Assembly: GCA_006503535.1 (NCBI GenBank)
Contig: QYRS01000004.1
Span: 992,001-1,056,000 of the forward strand
DNA: 64,000 nucleotides
Source of the DNA: Arthrinium phaeospermum
Taxonomy: Eukaryota; Ascomycota; Sordariomycetes; Amphisphaeriales; Apiosporaceae
Reading direction: 5' to 3'
The translations under genes were made by a program, and so were the position numbers. Shown here in pieces: positions 44,744 through 56,208 of this stretch. The notes beneath the pieces are model-generated. The model ran no database searches, was not told the DNA's origin, and worked only from the letters and a program-made list of their open reading frames with translations. The number at the start of each line of letters is the position of its first letter. Position 1 is the stretch's first letter.

Positions 44744-47016
44744 ATGCCTCCGAGAACAAGGAATAATTTGACATGTCTTGTCGCTGCGATGGACTTTGGT
44801 ACCACGTAAGATACCTTAAGCATTCTTGTTTATTACTGTCCTGCAGTCATTACTGGACTTTCCTGACTCTACACATAACCCAAAATGCTTTGGATCCCTC
44901 AGCTCGCTTCATATAGACCTTTAGAGGGAGGTTACTGACTCGATACTCGTTAGGTTCTCCACTGTCTGCTGTTGCCTCGCTGGCGGCCCTGGTGGCTTCA
45001 AGCCACCTAGTCTCGATACTCTCGATACCATACGACAATGGCCATCGGATAACCATATGGACAGGGACATGGCGAAGGTGCCCACTCGAATTAACTATGC
45101 TGAGAACGGTGCTGTGACCTGGGGCTACGACATCCCGGCTGATGCTGATCCTACTCGCACTGTGGAGTGGTTCAAGCTGCTTATTCCTGACAAGGCGGAT
45201 TTCCCCGAGTATCTACAAAATTTCGAACACCTGAAAGAGGCTGAAGCGACGCTGAAGCGACTGGGAAAAGACGTCATCACCGTCACTTCTGATTATCGTA
45301 AGTATATTTGATCATGGCTTACAAAGGAAACACCCACATAGTTGTTGATGGTTCTAACATGTTATACAGTGAAACTTCTCTGGGGCCATGCAATGGAGAA
45401 AATCAAACCGATCCGAGGCGAGCATTTTATGGAGTCCACACCCATCCGCATCGTACTCACTGTGCCGGCGATTTGGACAGAGAGTGCCTGTGGACGTATG
45501 CGTCAGGCTGTGGAGCGAGCCGGTATCCTTGAGGAACGGTTGGCCGGCAAAACTACTCTCGAATTCATCTCGGAGCCCGAAGCAGCTGCGATGTTTGCGT
45601 TATACTGGGAGCTACGCGGACGTCCCGATGTGAAGAAGGGAACCAGGTTTCTTGTCCTTGATCTTGGAGGTAAGTACAGAAGAGCCCCAGTGCTATTATT
45701 TAGTAACTAAAAATTTGCTAGGTGGTACGACGGTAAGCTTTGATATTTGTTTCGGAATTCCGTTAAGGCAAGGGGGTCTAATCCCGACACAGGATGGTAC
45801 CGCTTATTACGTTGACAAGGTCACCGAAAGTGAGATCAAAGTCAAAGAGTGCACCAAAGGAACTGGTAAGTTATACACCCGACTTACTCAGGCCAAGAAC
45901 TAACGATGCTTTTCAGGTGCCTTATGCGGTGCTACTTTCCTGGACCAGGCGTTCCGCGAACACTTTTCCAAGATTGTTGGAGCCCGTGTTTGGGTTTCAT
46001 TATCTCGCTCTCAAAAAAAGAAGATCATGGACAGTGGCTGGGAGTATGGCATCAAGCGTTCATTCGACGACACTGACAAATTCTGGCAGGTCGACATGCC
46101 ACAGGGCCCCATCAATCTCGGAAGAAGTGAGATCAAGGAAGTGTTTGAGAAGTCGGTTATCAACAGTATCGTGGAACTCTATAAGGGCCAGGTCGAAGAT
46201 ATTGCCACTAGACCCGGACAGGGGTTTCAGTTTGTTATACTGATGGGTGGATTTGGCCGATGTCCCTACATATACCAATCCCTTCAGAAAGCATCTGAAG
46301 ACGACATTGAGGTTCTGCAGCCGCAAGGCAACCGACCGTAAGTTGACGCACTTTCATCTAGCTTAGACATGATGCTAACACAGCAGAACAGCTGGACTGC
46401 AGTCTGTCGCGGGGCCGCCCTCTGCATTCTGATGGAGAAGTCAATCGCCGGCGCCGTGCAATCACGTGTCGGTCCTGTGATCCAGCGCAAGGCACGTTCA
46501 ACTTATTGTTGGTTGGTACATGAGCCCTGGGACCCCAAAAAGCACGTAGAAGGGGTAGATGAGAAGGTGTATCTCGAGCTCCAAGGAGAGTACAGGGCTT
46601 TGAACCAGTTGTACCGTGCCATCAATGCCGGGGATGACGTTAGCTCCAAGGCTAAGCTGATTACCTACCACTTTGTGTTCTCAATGGACGAAAGCGGACC
46701 TGTCGAAAAACGAGTTGACGTCTACAAGACGGCAAGTCCTGACGTTCCAACTCGCCTTGTGCCCGGTGACGATAGATTCAAGAAGGTGGGAGAGATCGTA
46801 CTTCGTTTCCCAGACCCGATCGAGAGCCTCCCAATCGACCACAACAATCAGGGTCACCCCTACCGAATTCTGAACTACCAGGCAAATGGCAAGATTTCCG
46901 GCAACAGAATCGACTTCGAGGCATGGTACAAAGGCCAGAAGGTTGGACAACTGAATCTCGACTTTGACGCTGCCGAGGAACCCGGCAATTCCAACCAAAG
47001 CATGGTCATGGACTGA
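44744..47016 (+). CDS. HSPA12-like Hsp70-family ATPase, copy B
   Basis: Paralogue of the gene at 39570. Exons are 44744-44805, 44954-45297, 45370-45669, 45722-45732, 45793-45865, 45917-46337 and 46392-47016, giving 611 aa. Motifs: AMDFGTTFS (phosphate-1), TIRQWPSDN and KVPTRINYAENG (typical of HSPA12-like proteins), LTVPAIWTESA, FISEPEAAA, DLGGGTT (233-239) and LMGGFGRCPY (from 373). The 11-nt microexon and four other junctions match copy A. Copy B lacks the intron that copy A has before its adenosine loop and has instead one after QPQGNRP; its acceptor aacag at 46391 is the only choice that keeps phase. The first intron is 148 nt. The C-terminal part is related to copy A and also lacks a canonical substrate-binding domain. 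Confidence 0.88.
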
Positions 47017-48876
47017 GCCTTGAGGCTATCGGGTATCCCTTCATACATTTTCCTGAGCTGTCCATAACGCTCTGTTCGGAAGCCGTTGGGGACGGCGAGC
47101 TTTCTTTGCTGAACGATGTTATACTTGACTCCGCAGACTAGGGGGTATAATAATCATGGATTATCCATGGAAAACAGATTGCAGGTTCACGGGAAGAGCA
47201 TATGTATTTGGGCATTTGAACCCTGAGGCGAGACAGTTGGGATGCATCGAAGATACAGGGCTACACGAGTTTATCATCAATCAGCTTCGTATCTGACCCA
47301 TTTCATTAGGTCCCGCGACGACAATTATGATAGCTAAGCAGATAGTCGCCATGAATCAGATGTTCGGGGCATATGGCCCTCCACCATGGCTGTTCTGTTC
47401 GAGCTTTCCGCCGAAATTTCAATTGTGTCTGTTCGCGGCAGAGAAGTACTCGAAACATATGGCAACTGTAACTTGGACTTGCTGAATTGTCGTCGCGTTA
47501 TCAACCTCATTGCTTTCTTTCTACGCGTGTCACATTGGCCAGAACGAAATATTGCGGGGGTGTCGTCGAGCTGGGTGCTCAGACAACTCGGCTCATCGCG
47601 AAATGTCGAGGCGGGGTGCTGATTCTAGGGACAACACGGATTCAGAGAACGCGGCCCAAAATTGGGGATGCAACTTTGCGCAGGAATAGACGGTCACGGA
47701 CGAATGGGCGATGCCTCCTTCCTCGAATGCTCTGACATTTCTTGAGGTGCAGAGGAATCTACTGTCAGGACGGGGTCGCGATACAAGGCCGAGACGTTAA
47801 TTCTTCAGCTGTGGAATGATTGCATTGGTCAAGCACATGGCAAATCCTTGGGAGCATCTTAATTGAATTGTATATATCGAATAATTATACCAGATTATAC
47901 GGATGACTTTAATACATTATTTCGCTGGCGTAATCGGAAGCAAATGGAATGACCAAAGGTGTATAGGTAAGCAGATGCTATTAGTGGACGAACTGTAGGT
48001 TATTCCAGTGGTCGCTGATGGCTGGGCAAGGCAGATCTGTGAGTACCACTTGTCTCCACGGCGGGCTTGAGCTTGCAATTGAGATGAGAAAGCTACGAGA
48101 CATTGGAGACCATTCTTTCCTTCTGCCTTCCTATCATCTATCAAGTGGTGCAGACAGCTGCCGACAAGTTTGGAGACCGTTCCTTTGGACTCACGGTACA
48201 TGCGTCCGTACGGTTTCAGTACAGGCCAAATTGATGATTCATTTTGGCAAGAAACGGAGTCGCAATTGGAGGTCGTAGTTAAGCAACCTGCGCCCGATGC
48301 ATTAGCCACATGTACCCCGCCAACCAAATCGCCTGGGCCGGAGCTGCCAATTGCCAAAGGAGGATCGGGACTGCATCTGCCTTATGCAAGTGCAGCTCCA
48401 AAACAAGAAGAGAGTGTGTAATGGCCGAAGTGTATTCTTTACAGACGCATAACTTTTCTAAACATACAGTAACCCGTTCGCGGGCGCCGGGCTGAACGAT
48501 AACGATCAATAAGCGCGACGGACTTCACTCAGCAGTGCGGAGCTAGCAGGCCACGGTGCCTGTTTTGGGCCATGGCACGAGTCGCATCTCGCCACCATCT
48601 TACATACCTCCGCCGGTGCTTGTTTGGCTAGTGCGTAGCCATCCGTTGGCCTAGCACGATAGCCAAAAGCCAAGCGGACCCCGTGGGGGTAAACGCCTTC
48701 CATAAAACACCATAAAACAAGACCGCTATCACCTGTTATGTGGGACGACGTGTGCCATTTGTCGACCTTCTCGACTTGACTCCTGGAGCTGCGAGCCTAC
48801 CAAGCTACCGGAGCCGCCGCCGCCGTTGAAGTAAGCAGCAGCAAACCGTCCGACGCTATCGCCCGTCCCCCCAACG
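47017..48876. other. intergenic, no gene seen
   Basis: Contains the end element of unit B (47210-47283). The remaining 1.6 kb has only short unconvincing frames; the last 150 bases are the leader of the gene at 48877. Confidence 0.5.
47210..47283 (+). repeat. conserved non-coding unit-end element, copy B
   Basis: Match of 42000-42073 at about 90% identity by eye. After it the sequence diverges completely from the unit A junction. Confidence 0.8.
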
Positions 48877-49590
48877 ATGTCGCCCAGCATCTCGCAGGTC
48901 TCGCTGGCGCTCGCCGTCGCCGCCTCGGCCGTCGGGAGCATCATCGCCGTGACCCCGCCCAACAAGAACACCGCCTCAGCCCCCGTAACCGGCGACTCTC
49001 TGCGCTCCTTGAAGTTGACCGGGATCCCCGCCGTCGCCCTGGCCACCGCGCCCGTCGGCCTGCTGGCCCTGCAGACGGCGCGCCTGGTCCTGACGTACCC
49101 GCAGGTCCCGCCGGGCGTCCTGGGCTGGGGCGCCGAGAACGGCCTGAACCTGCGGCTCGTGACCTGGTCGCCCGCGACGGCGATTCCCTTGGCCCTGCTG
49201 CTGGGCGCGGGCATCCCGCTGCGGCTCGTCGCCTACGCGTCGCTCGGCAAGAACTTCACCTTCACGCTGTCCAAGCCCGACGCCCTCAACACCCGCGGCA
49301 TCTACCGCTACGTCCAGCACCCCAGCTACACGGGCATCCTCATCATCGCCACCTGCGTCATCTCCCTCTTCTTCCGCCTCGACGGGCCCATCACGTGCTG
49401 GATCTCGCCCCGCTGGTTCCCGGCCTTCCGCAAGCTCGTCCTCACCCTCGCCCCCATCTACGTCTCCCTCATGGCCTTCACCATGAGCACGCGCATCCGC
49501 GACGAGGAGAAGATGCTGCGTGCCGAGTTCGGGAAGGACTGGGAGGCCTGGCATGCGAGGACTGCTCGGCTCATCCCTGGAGTCTTCTAG
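48877..49590 (+). CDS. ICMT/PEMT-like membrane methyltransferase
   Basis: Predicted small integral-membrane methyltransferase of the isoprenylcysteine carboxyl methyltransferase/phospholipid methyltransferase superfamily, using S-adenosylmethionine. One exon, 237 aa, from the ATG at 48877. Hydrophobic spans lie at about 5-25, 48-70, 88-115 and 150-205. The conserved end has LNTRGIYRYVQHPSYTGIL, followed by RIRDEEKML, FGKDWEAWHARTARLIPGVF; the His-Pro and double-Glu pattern is the cofactor-binding signature of the family. It is not clearly the Ste14 orthologue, since fungi carry several such paralogues, so the substrate is left open. Confidence 0.8.
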   Translation: MSPSISQVSLALAVAASAVGSIIAVTPPNKNTASAPVTGDSLRSLKLTGIPAVALATAPVGLLALQTARLVLTYPQVPPGVLGWGAENGLNLRLVTWSPATAIPLALLLGAGIPLRLVAYASLGKNFTFTLSKPDALNTRGIYRYVQHPSYTGILIIATCVISLFFRLDGPITCWISPRWFPAFRKLVLTLAPIYVSLMAFTMSTRIRDEEKMLRAEFGKDWEAWHARTARLIPGVF

Positions 49591-49885
49591 TCTCGCTCCT
49601 GTGTTGGCGACATACATCCATTCTCAATCAATCCCGCCCCCACAGTGCAAGAGCATTACCTCCATGGAATGATGGAATGGGGTCATCTAAATTACCGTTT
49701 CATCGCGTAGCGTGCTTTTGATTCTTATTTGTAATTATCCATTTCAGTCCGCCTATCGTAGCATGAGTTAGATGTACATATGTTGATAATAAAGGAAGCT
49801 TTGGCATGCCGTTTCCATTGACACGAACTATATTACACTATCCCTCCGTACGTGTATGCATGTAGTCGCCACGAAAGGAACCTCC

Positions 49886-51320
49886 TCAGAACGGCGAAGC
49901 GGGCGCCTGCTGCGGCAACGTAAACAAGCACTTGGTCTTGGGATCCAGGGGCAGTGAGTCGGTGGTGGGGTCCGCGTTGTTGCAGTCGACGTTGTCCTGA
50001 AGCGCGACATCCTGCGTGAGGCCGTAGTTGTCGATGAGCTTCTGCATGATGCCCTCCTGGCCGTAGCCGTCCTTGTCGACGAGGACGACCTGGCGCCAGT
50101 TGCCGTTGCCGTCGTCGCGGCACGAGCCCGCGATGCCCCAGTTCTTGACCGAGTCGGTGCACGTGTTGCCGTTGGCCGGGTTCGTGTTGTCCGACACGGA
50201 CAGCTGGAACCCCTGCGCCCGCAGCGCGAGCCCCGCGCTGTACACGCGGAAGCTGTCGATCATGCTCTTCTGCAGGTCCGATTGGGTGATGTTCTGGCTG
50301 TAGCCCAGGAAGGCGCCCTTGGCGATCACCTTCAGCACCCCCGAGTTGGCGTCGTCGACGGGCGCGTCCAGGATCTTCTTGAAGGCGTCCGAGACTTGGG
50401 CTTGCCAGGCTTGGATCACGTTGCCCATCTGCCCGGCTACGTTGGACCAGGTCACGAACTTGTCCGTGGGCTCGGGGACCTTCACTTCGCCCACTGGAGG
50501 ACGGAAGGATGCCAGTCAGTGTTCTGCTGCTTGGTTTTGAGGGAGGGTGGTGACTCTTGGGAACTAACTGATAAAGTTGATGCCCTGCGTCAGGGCACTG
50601 GCCCCGGTCGCGACGGGGCCGGTGAAGGGAATGAGCCCGAGGATGGTGGTCATGGCCTTGTACAGGTTCTTCATAGGCGTCACGTCGTCCGGGGGCGAGA
50701 TGCTCAGGTCCGAGACGATGCCCGGGAGGGTCAGCCCAATGATGCTCGAGGCGAAGGTGATGGCCGTGTTCATCGAGTTCATGTAGCTGTTCCAGTTCTG
50801 GATGGCGATCAGGCCGTACCACGCCGGCATCTCAACGGGCAGGCACGGCTGGCCCGCGTTGCAGAAGTTGTCAAGGCCGCTACCATGTTTCAAGGTCGGT
50901 TAGCCGATCAGTTCAGTCGACTGCGTCAAGTCACTCTCTCACTCCATCCGCACATGATCAGGTGCAATGCAGAGCAAGTGAAACCTTGACCACCGGGATT
51001 GGTACGTACCAGAAGAAGTTAGGCGCGCCGAACGACTGCGCCAGAGCCTGGACATTGTTCGACTGGGCTGCGGTTACGTTGGCCTTGGCCCAAGCCGCCA
51101 GGAACTTGTCCAGGTCTAGCTTCGTCCAGGTGTCGGCGGATAGGGTTTCGGCAGGGCAGGAGGTGGCACCCGTGGCGGGTAGCGAGGTCGAGCCGTTTTG
51201 CCCAGGAGCCGGGGCGGCGGACGAGGCTGCCGCCGCTGCTGGCTGGCGATCCACGGGAGTCGCCGCGACATGGTGCAGAGCGGACATTGCCGCTGCTGCT
51301 ATGAGGGTTACGGCGCGCAT
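49886..51320 (-). CDS. secreted protein of unknown function (DUF7872-like)
   Basis: Exons are 51320-51010, 50879-50569 and 50493-49886, giving 409 aa. A signal peptide (MRAVTLIAAAAMSALHHVAA) is followed by an Ala/Ser/Pro-rich segment. The splice between exons 1 and 2 produces NFFCGLDNFCNAGQPC, a Cys pattern I associate with fungal extracellular proteins annotated DUF7872; this family name is from memory and only moderately sure. The middle has weakly hydrophobic helices (AITFASSIIGLTLPGIV and ILGLIPFTGPVATGASAL) that could be membrane-active or simply amphipathic. The C-terminal third has GAFLGYSQNITQSDLQKSMIDSF and further Cys residues (SCRDDGNGNW, VDCNNADP). The introns have donors gtacgt and gttagt. 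No enzymatic motif was recognised. Confidence 0.75.
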
Positions 51321-53652
51321 GTTGGGCGTATGTATGGAGGTATAGTACCTGCGGCTAATTTGCGAAAGCGGAAATTGCTATATGTGGGCAATGAAAGAAG
51401 AGCCCGGGTTTGGCAAGGGTAAAAATATCGGCGAATAAAGAATGGAAGCCGCCTATGCGGTGGTCAAGAAACGGAAGATATGTTTCCTAATTGAAAATCA
51501 AACAAGTACAACGAATGAAGCCGATGAAAAGATCGTGGTAAGGAGGGAAAGACCTTTGCGAGAGCTCTACGGACAGGAATTGTTCTGGAGGTATATACGC
51601 CAGCGATGCTTACTTCAGCCATACCTACCTGTAAGGATGATCGCAGTTTCATGCCGATCGCTCGCCATAAACCCCTTATTCTTTGAGTTTCTCACCCTCT
51701 ATACGAGATAAGACTTTTGCGTCACCTGCCAGCTACAGCAGCCAAGCAAGCTCGACCCGACCCGAGCAGACGTTTGGTTACCGTATCGGCCGACTGATTG
51801 CTATTCTTGGGGGCATGAGACGGGTTCTGCCTTGTTCGTGGGAGGGCCAAGGACTGCGCATGAAAACTCTAAAGAGGTGATCCAATGCCAAGCGGACGGT
51901 TCAGATGGGGCGAGCAACTCAGCCGCCCTATTATGAACGCGCCGAGGGCGACTGGTGATGTGGTGTTGGTGGGAGTTCTGAAACCTGGGTTGGATGGGCC
52001 CCCTAGACCGCATAACGGGGACATGACTCGCGCGGCAATCTATCCCAGAAAGAAGGCCGTCATAACCGCTAAAGTTCAGTCAACTGTCGCCCTAGGCTTT
52101 TAAGGCTGAGCGACCCAGTTCCTCGGGGGCCTGGTCACTCGTCTGACTTCATACGTAGTCGGACTCAAGAATGCGGCTTCATGGCGCAAGAAAACATGTC
52201 CTAACTTTTGACAGCGCCAGGTGCCAATTGAAGTGTGCAGGTGGAACTAAGGGTCCTGTGCGCCCACTGTGGGGGCTGGCCTGCGTGCCTGCGCAACCCA
52301 ATCTCGTTCCACGGGTAGTTCCGTCTCTTTCCTTTGGTCCTTTTGTTGGTTTCCAAACGGCCAAAACAAAGCATTCACCTCCGTATGCGACCCTGCGTTA
52401 CGCAAATCTTGGATCCGAAATTCAACCCTGATGTCCAACTTGTTACACGTATGACCAGCACCATTCCAGCTGTTCTACCTTCAGTGAACATACTTACATC
52501 CCCATTCTTTGCTCTTTTCTCCGATTCCATCGCCAAAGTTAGCAGGTGCATCGTTTCCACCTCCTAGCAAAGCGAGGAGATGCCTGCTGACCCGGAGCAA
52601 GCGCGGGAGATCAGCACGGAGCATCGGCGCGGAGCGTCGGAGGATACTAGTTACTTTTATGGTAACATCAGCTGAAGCTGTTCATTGATGGAACTCAACT
52701 CAGCGATGGTCTGGCTTGCCTGCGCTCTTGACTTCCTGCCTCCCAACTGCATACTATACATACCTACATGTTCGTCAGAATGACATGATCCAAGTGGCAT
52801 CTCATGTCCTGAATGACTCGGGCTGTGGGGGCCAACTGCCCACTTTGCACTGCAAACCGGGACTGCAGGCCAACAGGTGGGTTCCATTGCCAGAAACGAC
52901 AGATCGACGACGGAAACAGTTATGTCCGGCTGATAAGCCACGTGGGTTTCCCTTTCTCAACGGCAGCAGATAAGGCATAAGCAGGATGATGTTGTCCCAA
53001 CTCCAAAATGCCCATGCAAGATCGCATCTTATTATTGCCATGCACAGGCTGGGGGTTTGTTGCCATGTGCGTGGGGAACTTGGCGAAGAGTTCGCATGAG
53101 CCCATCACATACAATCTCATTGGACCGGCTACGCACGCTTCCATAAGTGTTGGAATCTATACCTCCCGCCCCCAAAATACAACACTGCATCGCTGAGTGA
53201 TCGGAGGGTTTCTTAGAGTAGGGTATGACAAGTCCAATATACCATAATTACGCTCTGTTGACAGCCCATTACAGACGACACGCTATATACCGGCTCATTC
53301 CGGTCCATCACACTCCAGACTTGTAGGGTCGGATCCATCCTTGTGCTTCATGATGTGGACCGATGTACATCAGCCGGCGTCGTGATAAAGTCCGTCAACC
53401 CGAAGGGCCGGGACACTGAGTCGCGGAGCATCGGAGGGTTGGCGAAAATGGCTTGCTCTTAGACGACCAACACCCCCTGACTCCCAGACATGTTCGCGAC
53501 TGTGAAGGGTCTCATCTTGTTCATCGTAGAATCACCAGACTAGATTCGTCGAACTCGATTTCGAGCTGCGAAGAACGACGACATCATTAGCACTGAGCCG
53601 CGAAGAAACAATTACCAAACGGTCCTAAGTCGGTTGATAACAGGTTTCGAGA
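51321..53652. other. 2.3-kb intergenic, no gene seen
   Basis: Divergent spacer between the secreted-protein gene and the MFS gene. Several frames of 60-90 codons exist on both strands but none looks coding. No tRNA-like cloverleaf was noticed. Confidence 0.45.
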
Positions 53653-55476
53653 ATGTCTACCAATACCCCTGAGCCAAGCTCTGCGGAGCCGCCTCGTCCA
53701 ACGGCGGACCTCGAGGCCGGGAAGGCGAACGTCAGCGACTCAATCACCGAAGCCGAGTCCAGCCATACCAAGACTGAGGAGGATTCCAACCTGGTGGACT
53801 GGGACGGCGACGATGACAAGGAGAACCCGCGAAACTGGTCGGACGGCACCAAGATGATCCACGTGGCCACCGTCAGCATCTTCGTCCTGATCGCGTAAGT
53901 AGTATTGTCGTGTCATGTTTCTTGAAAAATAGGAGACCCCCCTTTTTGGCTGGCTGGCTGACCGATGATGGGACGTTTGCAATGGACACAGCAACCTCGC
54001 CTCCACCATGTTCGCCCCGGGCGTCGCGGACCTCGCCATCGAGTTCGGCGTCACCAACACCATCGTCGTGCTCATGACGGTCAGCATCTACGTGCTCGGC
54101 TTCGCGCTCGGCCCCCTGATCCTGGCACCCCTGTCGGAGCTCTACGGTCGGCTCATCGTGTACCACTGCTGCAACCTGGGCTACATCGGCTTCACCTTCG
54201 GCTGCGCCTTCAGCACCAACGTCGCCATGTTCCTCGTCTTCCGCTTCCTGGCCGGCACCATGGCGTCGGGCCCCCTGAGCGTCGGCGGCGGCACAGTCGC
54301 CGACTTGTACCCTCCCCAGCTGCGCGGCAAGGCTATGTCTATGTTCTCTCTGGGACCCCTTCTTGGACCGGTGGGTTCTTTCCTCATGTTTGCTTTTGCC
54401 CATCTTGGACCAATAGTTACTAATTGTCTTGACATGTAGGTCATCGGACCCATTGTCGGTGGCTATGTGTCGCAGTACATCGGATGGCGATGGACTTTCC
54501 GTATCATTCTGATCCTTGTGAGTTATTGCCGCCTGATCTTGAGAGTAGAGTGTAGAAGAAATCACCACTGACCAGAACAACCCACCCTAGGCCGGCCTCT
54601 CCGCCGCCTCGACAGCCCTCTTCACCCGCGAGACCAACAGCGCCGTCCTTCTCCAGCGCAAGGCCGCCAAGCTGCGCCGCGAGACGGGCAACCAGCAGCT
54701 CCGGCCCAAGACGGCCAAGCAGCAGACCCCGCGCGCGATGCTGTTGAGCGCCATCGTGCGGCCCATCAAGCTGCTCGTCCTCTCGCCCATCGTCCTGCTC
54801 ATGTCGCTCTACACGGGCATCATATTCGGCCTCATCTTCCTGCTCTTCGCCACCATCCCCGCCATCTTCGCGCCCATGTACGGCTTCGGCAAGGGCGTCT
54901 CCGGGCTCTGCTACCTCGGGCTCGGCATCGGCATGGCGTTGGGGCTCGTGGCGTTCTCTAAGCTTAGCGACCAGATGTGTAAGTGATCCTCCCCTCTGCT
55001 ACTTCCCTTCTACGTTTAAGAAACTGACTGCTAACTGCGTATCTCCTACAGTGGGCCGCAACGGCGCCCCCAAGCCCGAAGACCGCCTCATCCTCATGAA
55101 GTGGGTCGGCACCATCTGCCCCCTGGGCATGTTCCTGTACGGCTGGACCGCGTACTACCACGTGCACTGGATCGTGCCGATCCTGGGGACCTTTGTCGTC
55201 GGCGTCGGCGCGCTCTTCGTCATGATCCCGGGCCAGATCTACCTGGTGGACGCGTTCGGCGCGCAGGGCGCGGCCTCGGCGCTGGCGGCCAACCTGCTGA
55301 TCCGCTGTCTGTTTGGCGCGTTTTTGGACCTCGCCGCCGACCCGCTCTACCACCGCCTCGACGTCGGCTGGGGCAACAGCGTGCTCGCGTTTATCACGTT
55401 GGCTTTCACGCCTGTGCCGTGGCTGTTTCACCGGTATGGCGAGGCGATGCGGAACCGGTTCCCGGTGGATCTGTAA
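53653..55476 (+). CDS. MFS transporter, DHA1 (drug:H+ antiporter) type
   Basis: Predicted plasma-membrane proton antiporter with 12 spans. Exons are 53653-53894, 53992-54370, 54440-54517, 54591-54978 and 55052-55476, giving 503 aa; all four introns are 69-97 nt and keep phase. The N-terminal 70 residues are hydrophilic and acidic (NLVDWDGDDDKENPRNW, the usual lead-in of fungal DHA1 transporters). Motif A appears as PLSELYGRLIVY, and the antiporter motif C as SLGPLLGPVIGPIVGGY across the second splice. GWRWTFRIILIL follows, as in fungal multidrug/polyamine transporters. A cytosolic loop with RKAAKLRRETGN separates the halves. The substrate is unknown. The nearest downstream gene on the same strand is an aminotransferase. 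Confidence 0.93.
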
Positions 55477-56208
55477 GGAGGAGTATGCGTCGCAGGCTAG
55501 TTAAAAGGGAGCGAGAGAGAAGGGTTGTTCGTCACGGTCGAGGCAGCGTTGATCCTTACAGGCGGGCTTCAGATTTACAACATGATACTGACATGATTGA
55601 TGGTGATATAGGTGCATCGATCGATGCAAGCACCTCTCCTTTCATTGCTATGTTCCTTTACTTGGAAAGACTTCAAGTCACTTACAAGTTGTAATATTAT
55701 ACCAACTCATTTCTGGATATGTTTCGAGGCAGGGATACGCACTGTATGTTTTATTACTTGAAACTAATACTGGAAGACTTGAGTCAGTTCCAGACCTCTT
55801 CAACGCCATATTGATATTATCGGGCATCTTATCCAATTGGAACGAAGAAAACGAGCTGGGATGAACCAAACGCAAATGTACTTCTGTGGCAGACTTTAAA
55901 CGGTCGGGGAGTCGGGCTCGGGTTCAATTGTCATCATCCTCTCCTCATTTGAGCTCCAAATTGGGCTCCACTCTCCCATCTACATCCCCTCGGTACGAGG
56001 TGATCGGGCTCTCGATTGGCGACATCTTAGCTGCGTCGCGACCTATTCGGTGTTGTCGAAGCTCAACTCGAGTATCAATTGATCAGTTGTATCTGTGTGA
56101 AGACTTGAAAAGAAGACTTGAAAACGGGGCTTCCCCAGCTCCCCTTACTTGCCTTAACGCCGAAGAAGCGGGGGACCGTGAGAGGTGGGGTCGCGAGCAA
56201 CAGCCAGG
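55477..56208. other. intergenic spacer
   Basis: 732 bases between two plus-strand genes. The right part is the promoter and leader of the aminotransferase gene; no other gene seen. Confidence 0.5.

Larger units (their letters stand above)
42073..47283. repeat. tandem segmental duplication, unit B
   Basis: Second unit, about 5.2 kb against 5.4 kb for unit A, with the same two genes in the same orientation. Beyond 47283 the similarity to the unit A junction stops abruptly. Confidence 0.85.

Noticed and set aside
46381..46391. Acceptor at 46383 or 46386 for the last intron of HSPA12-like copy B
   Set aside because: Both give the wrong phase with the donor at 46338. The acceptor at 46391 restores P-WTAVCRGAA in frame.
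39570..47016. Calling the two ATPases canonical Hsp70 chaperones
   Set aside because: Motifs such as QWP and KVPT and the short, unlike C-terminus point to the HSPA12-like branch. The peptide-binding domain and lid are not recognisable.
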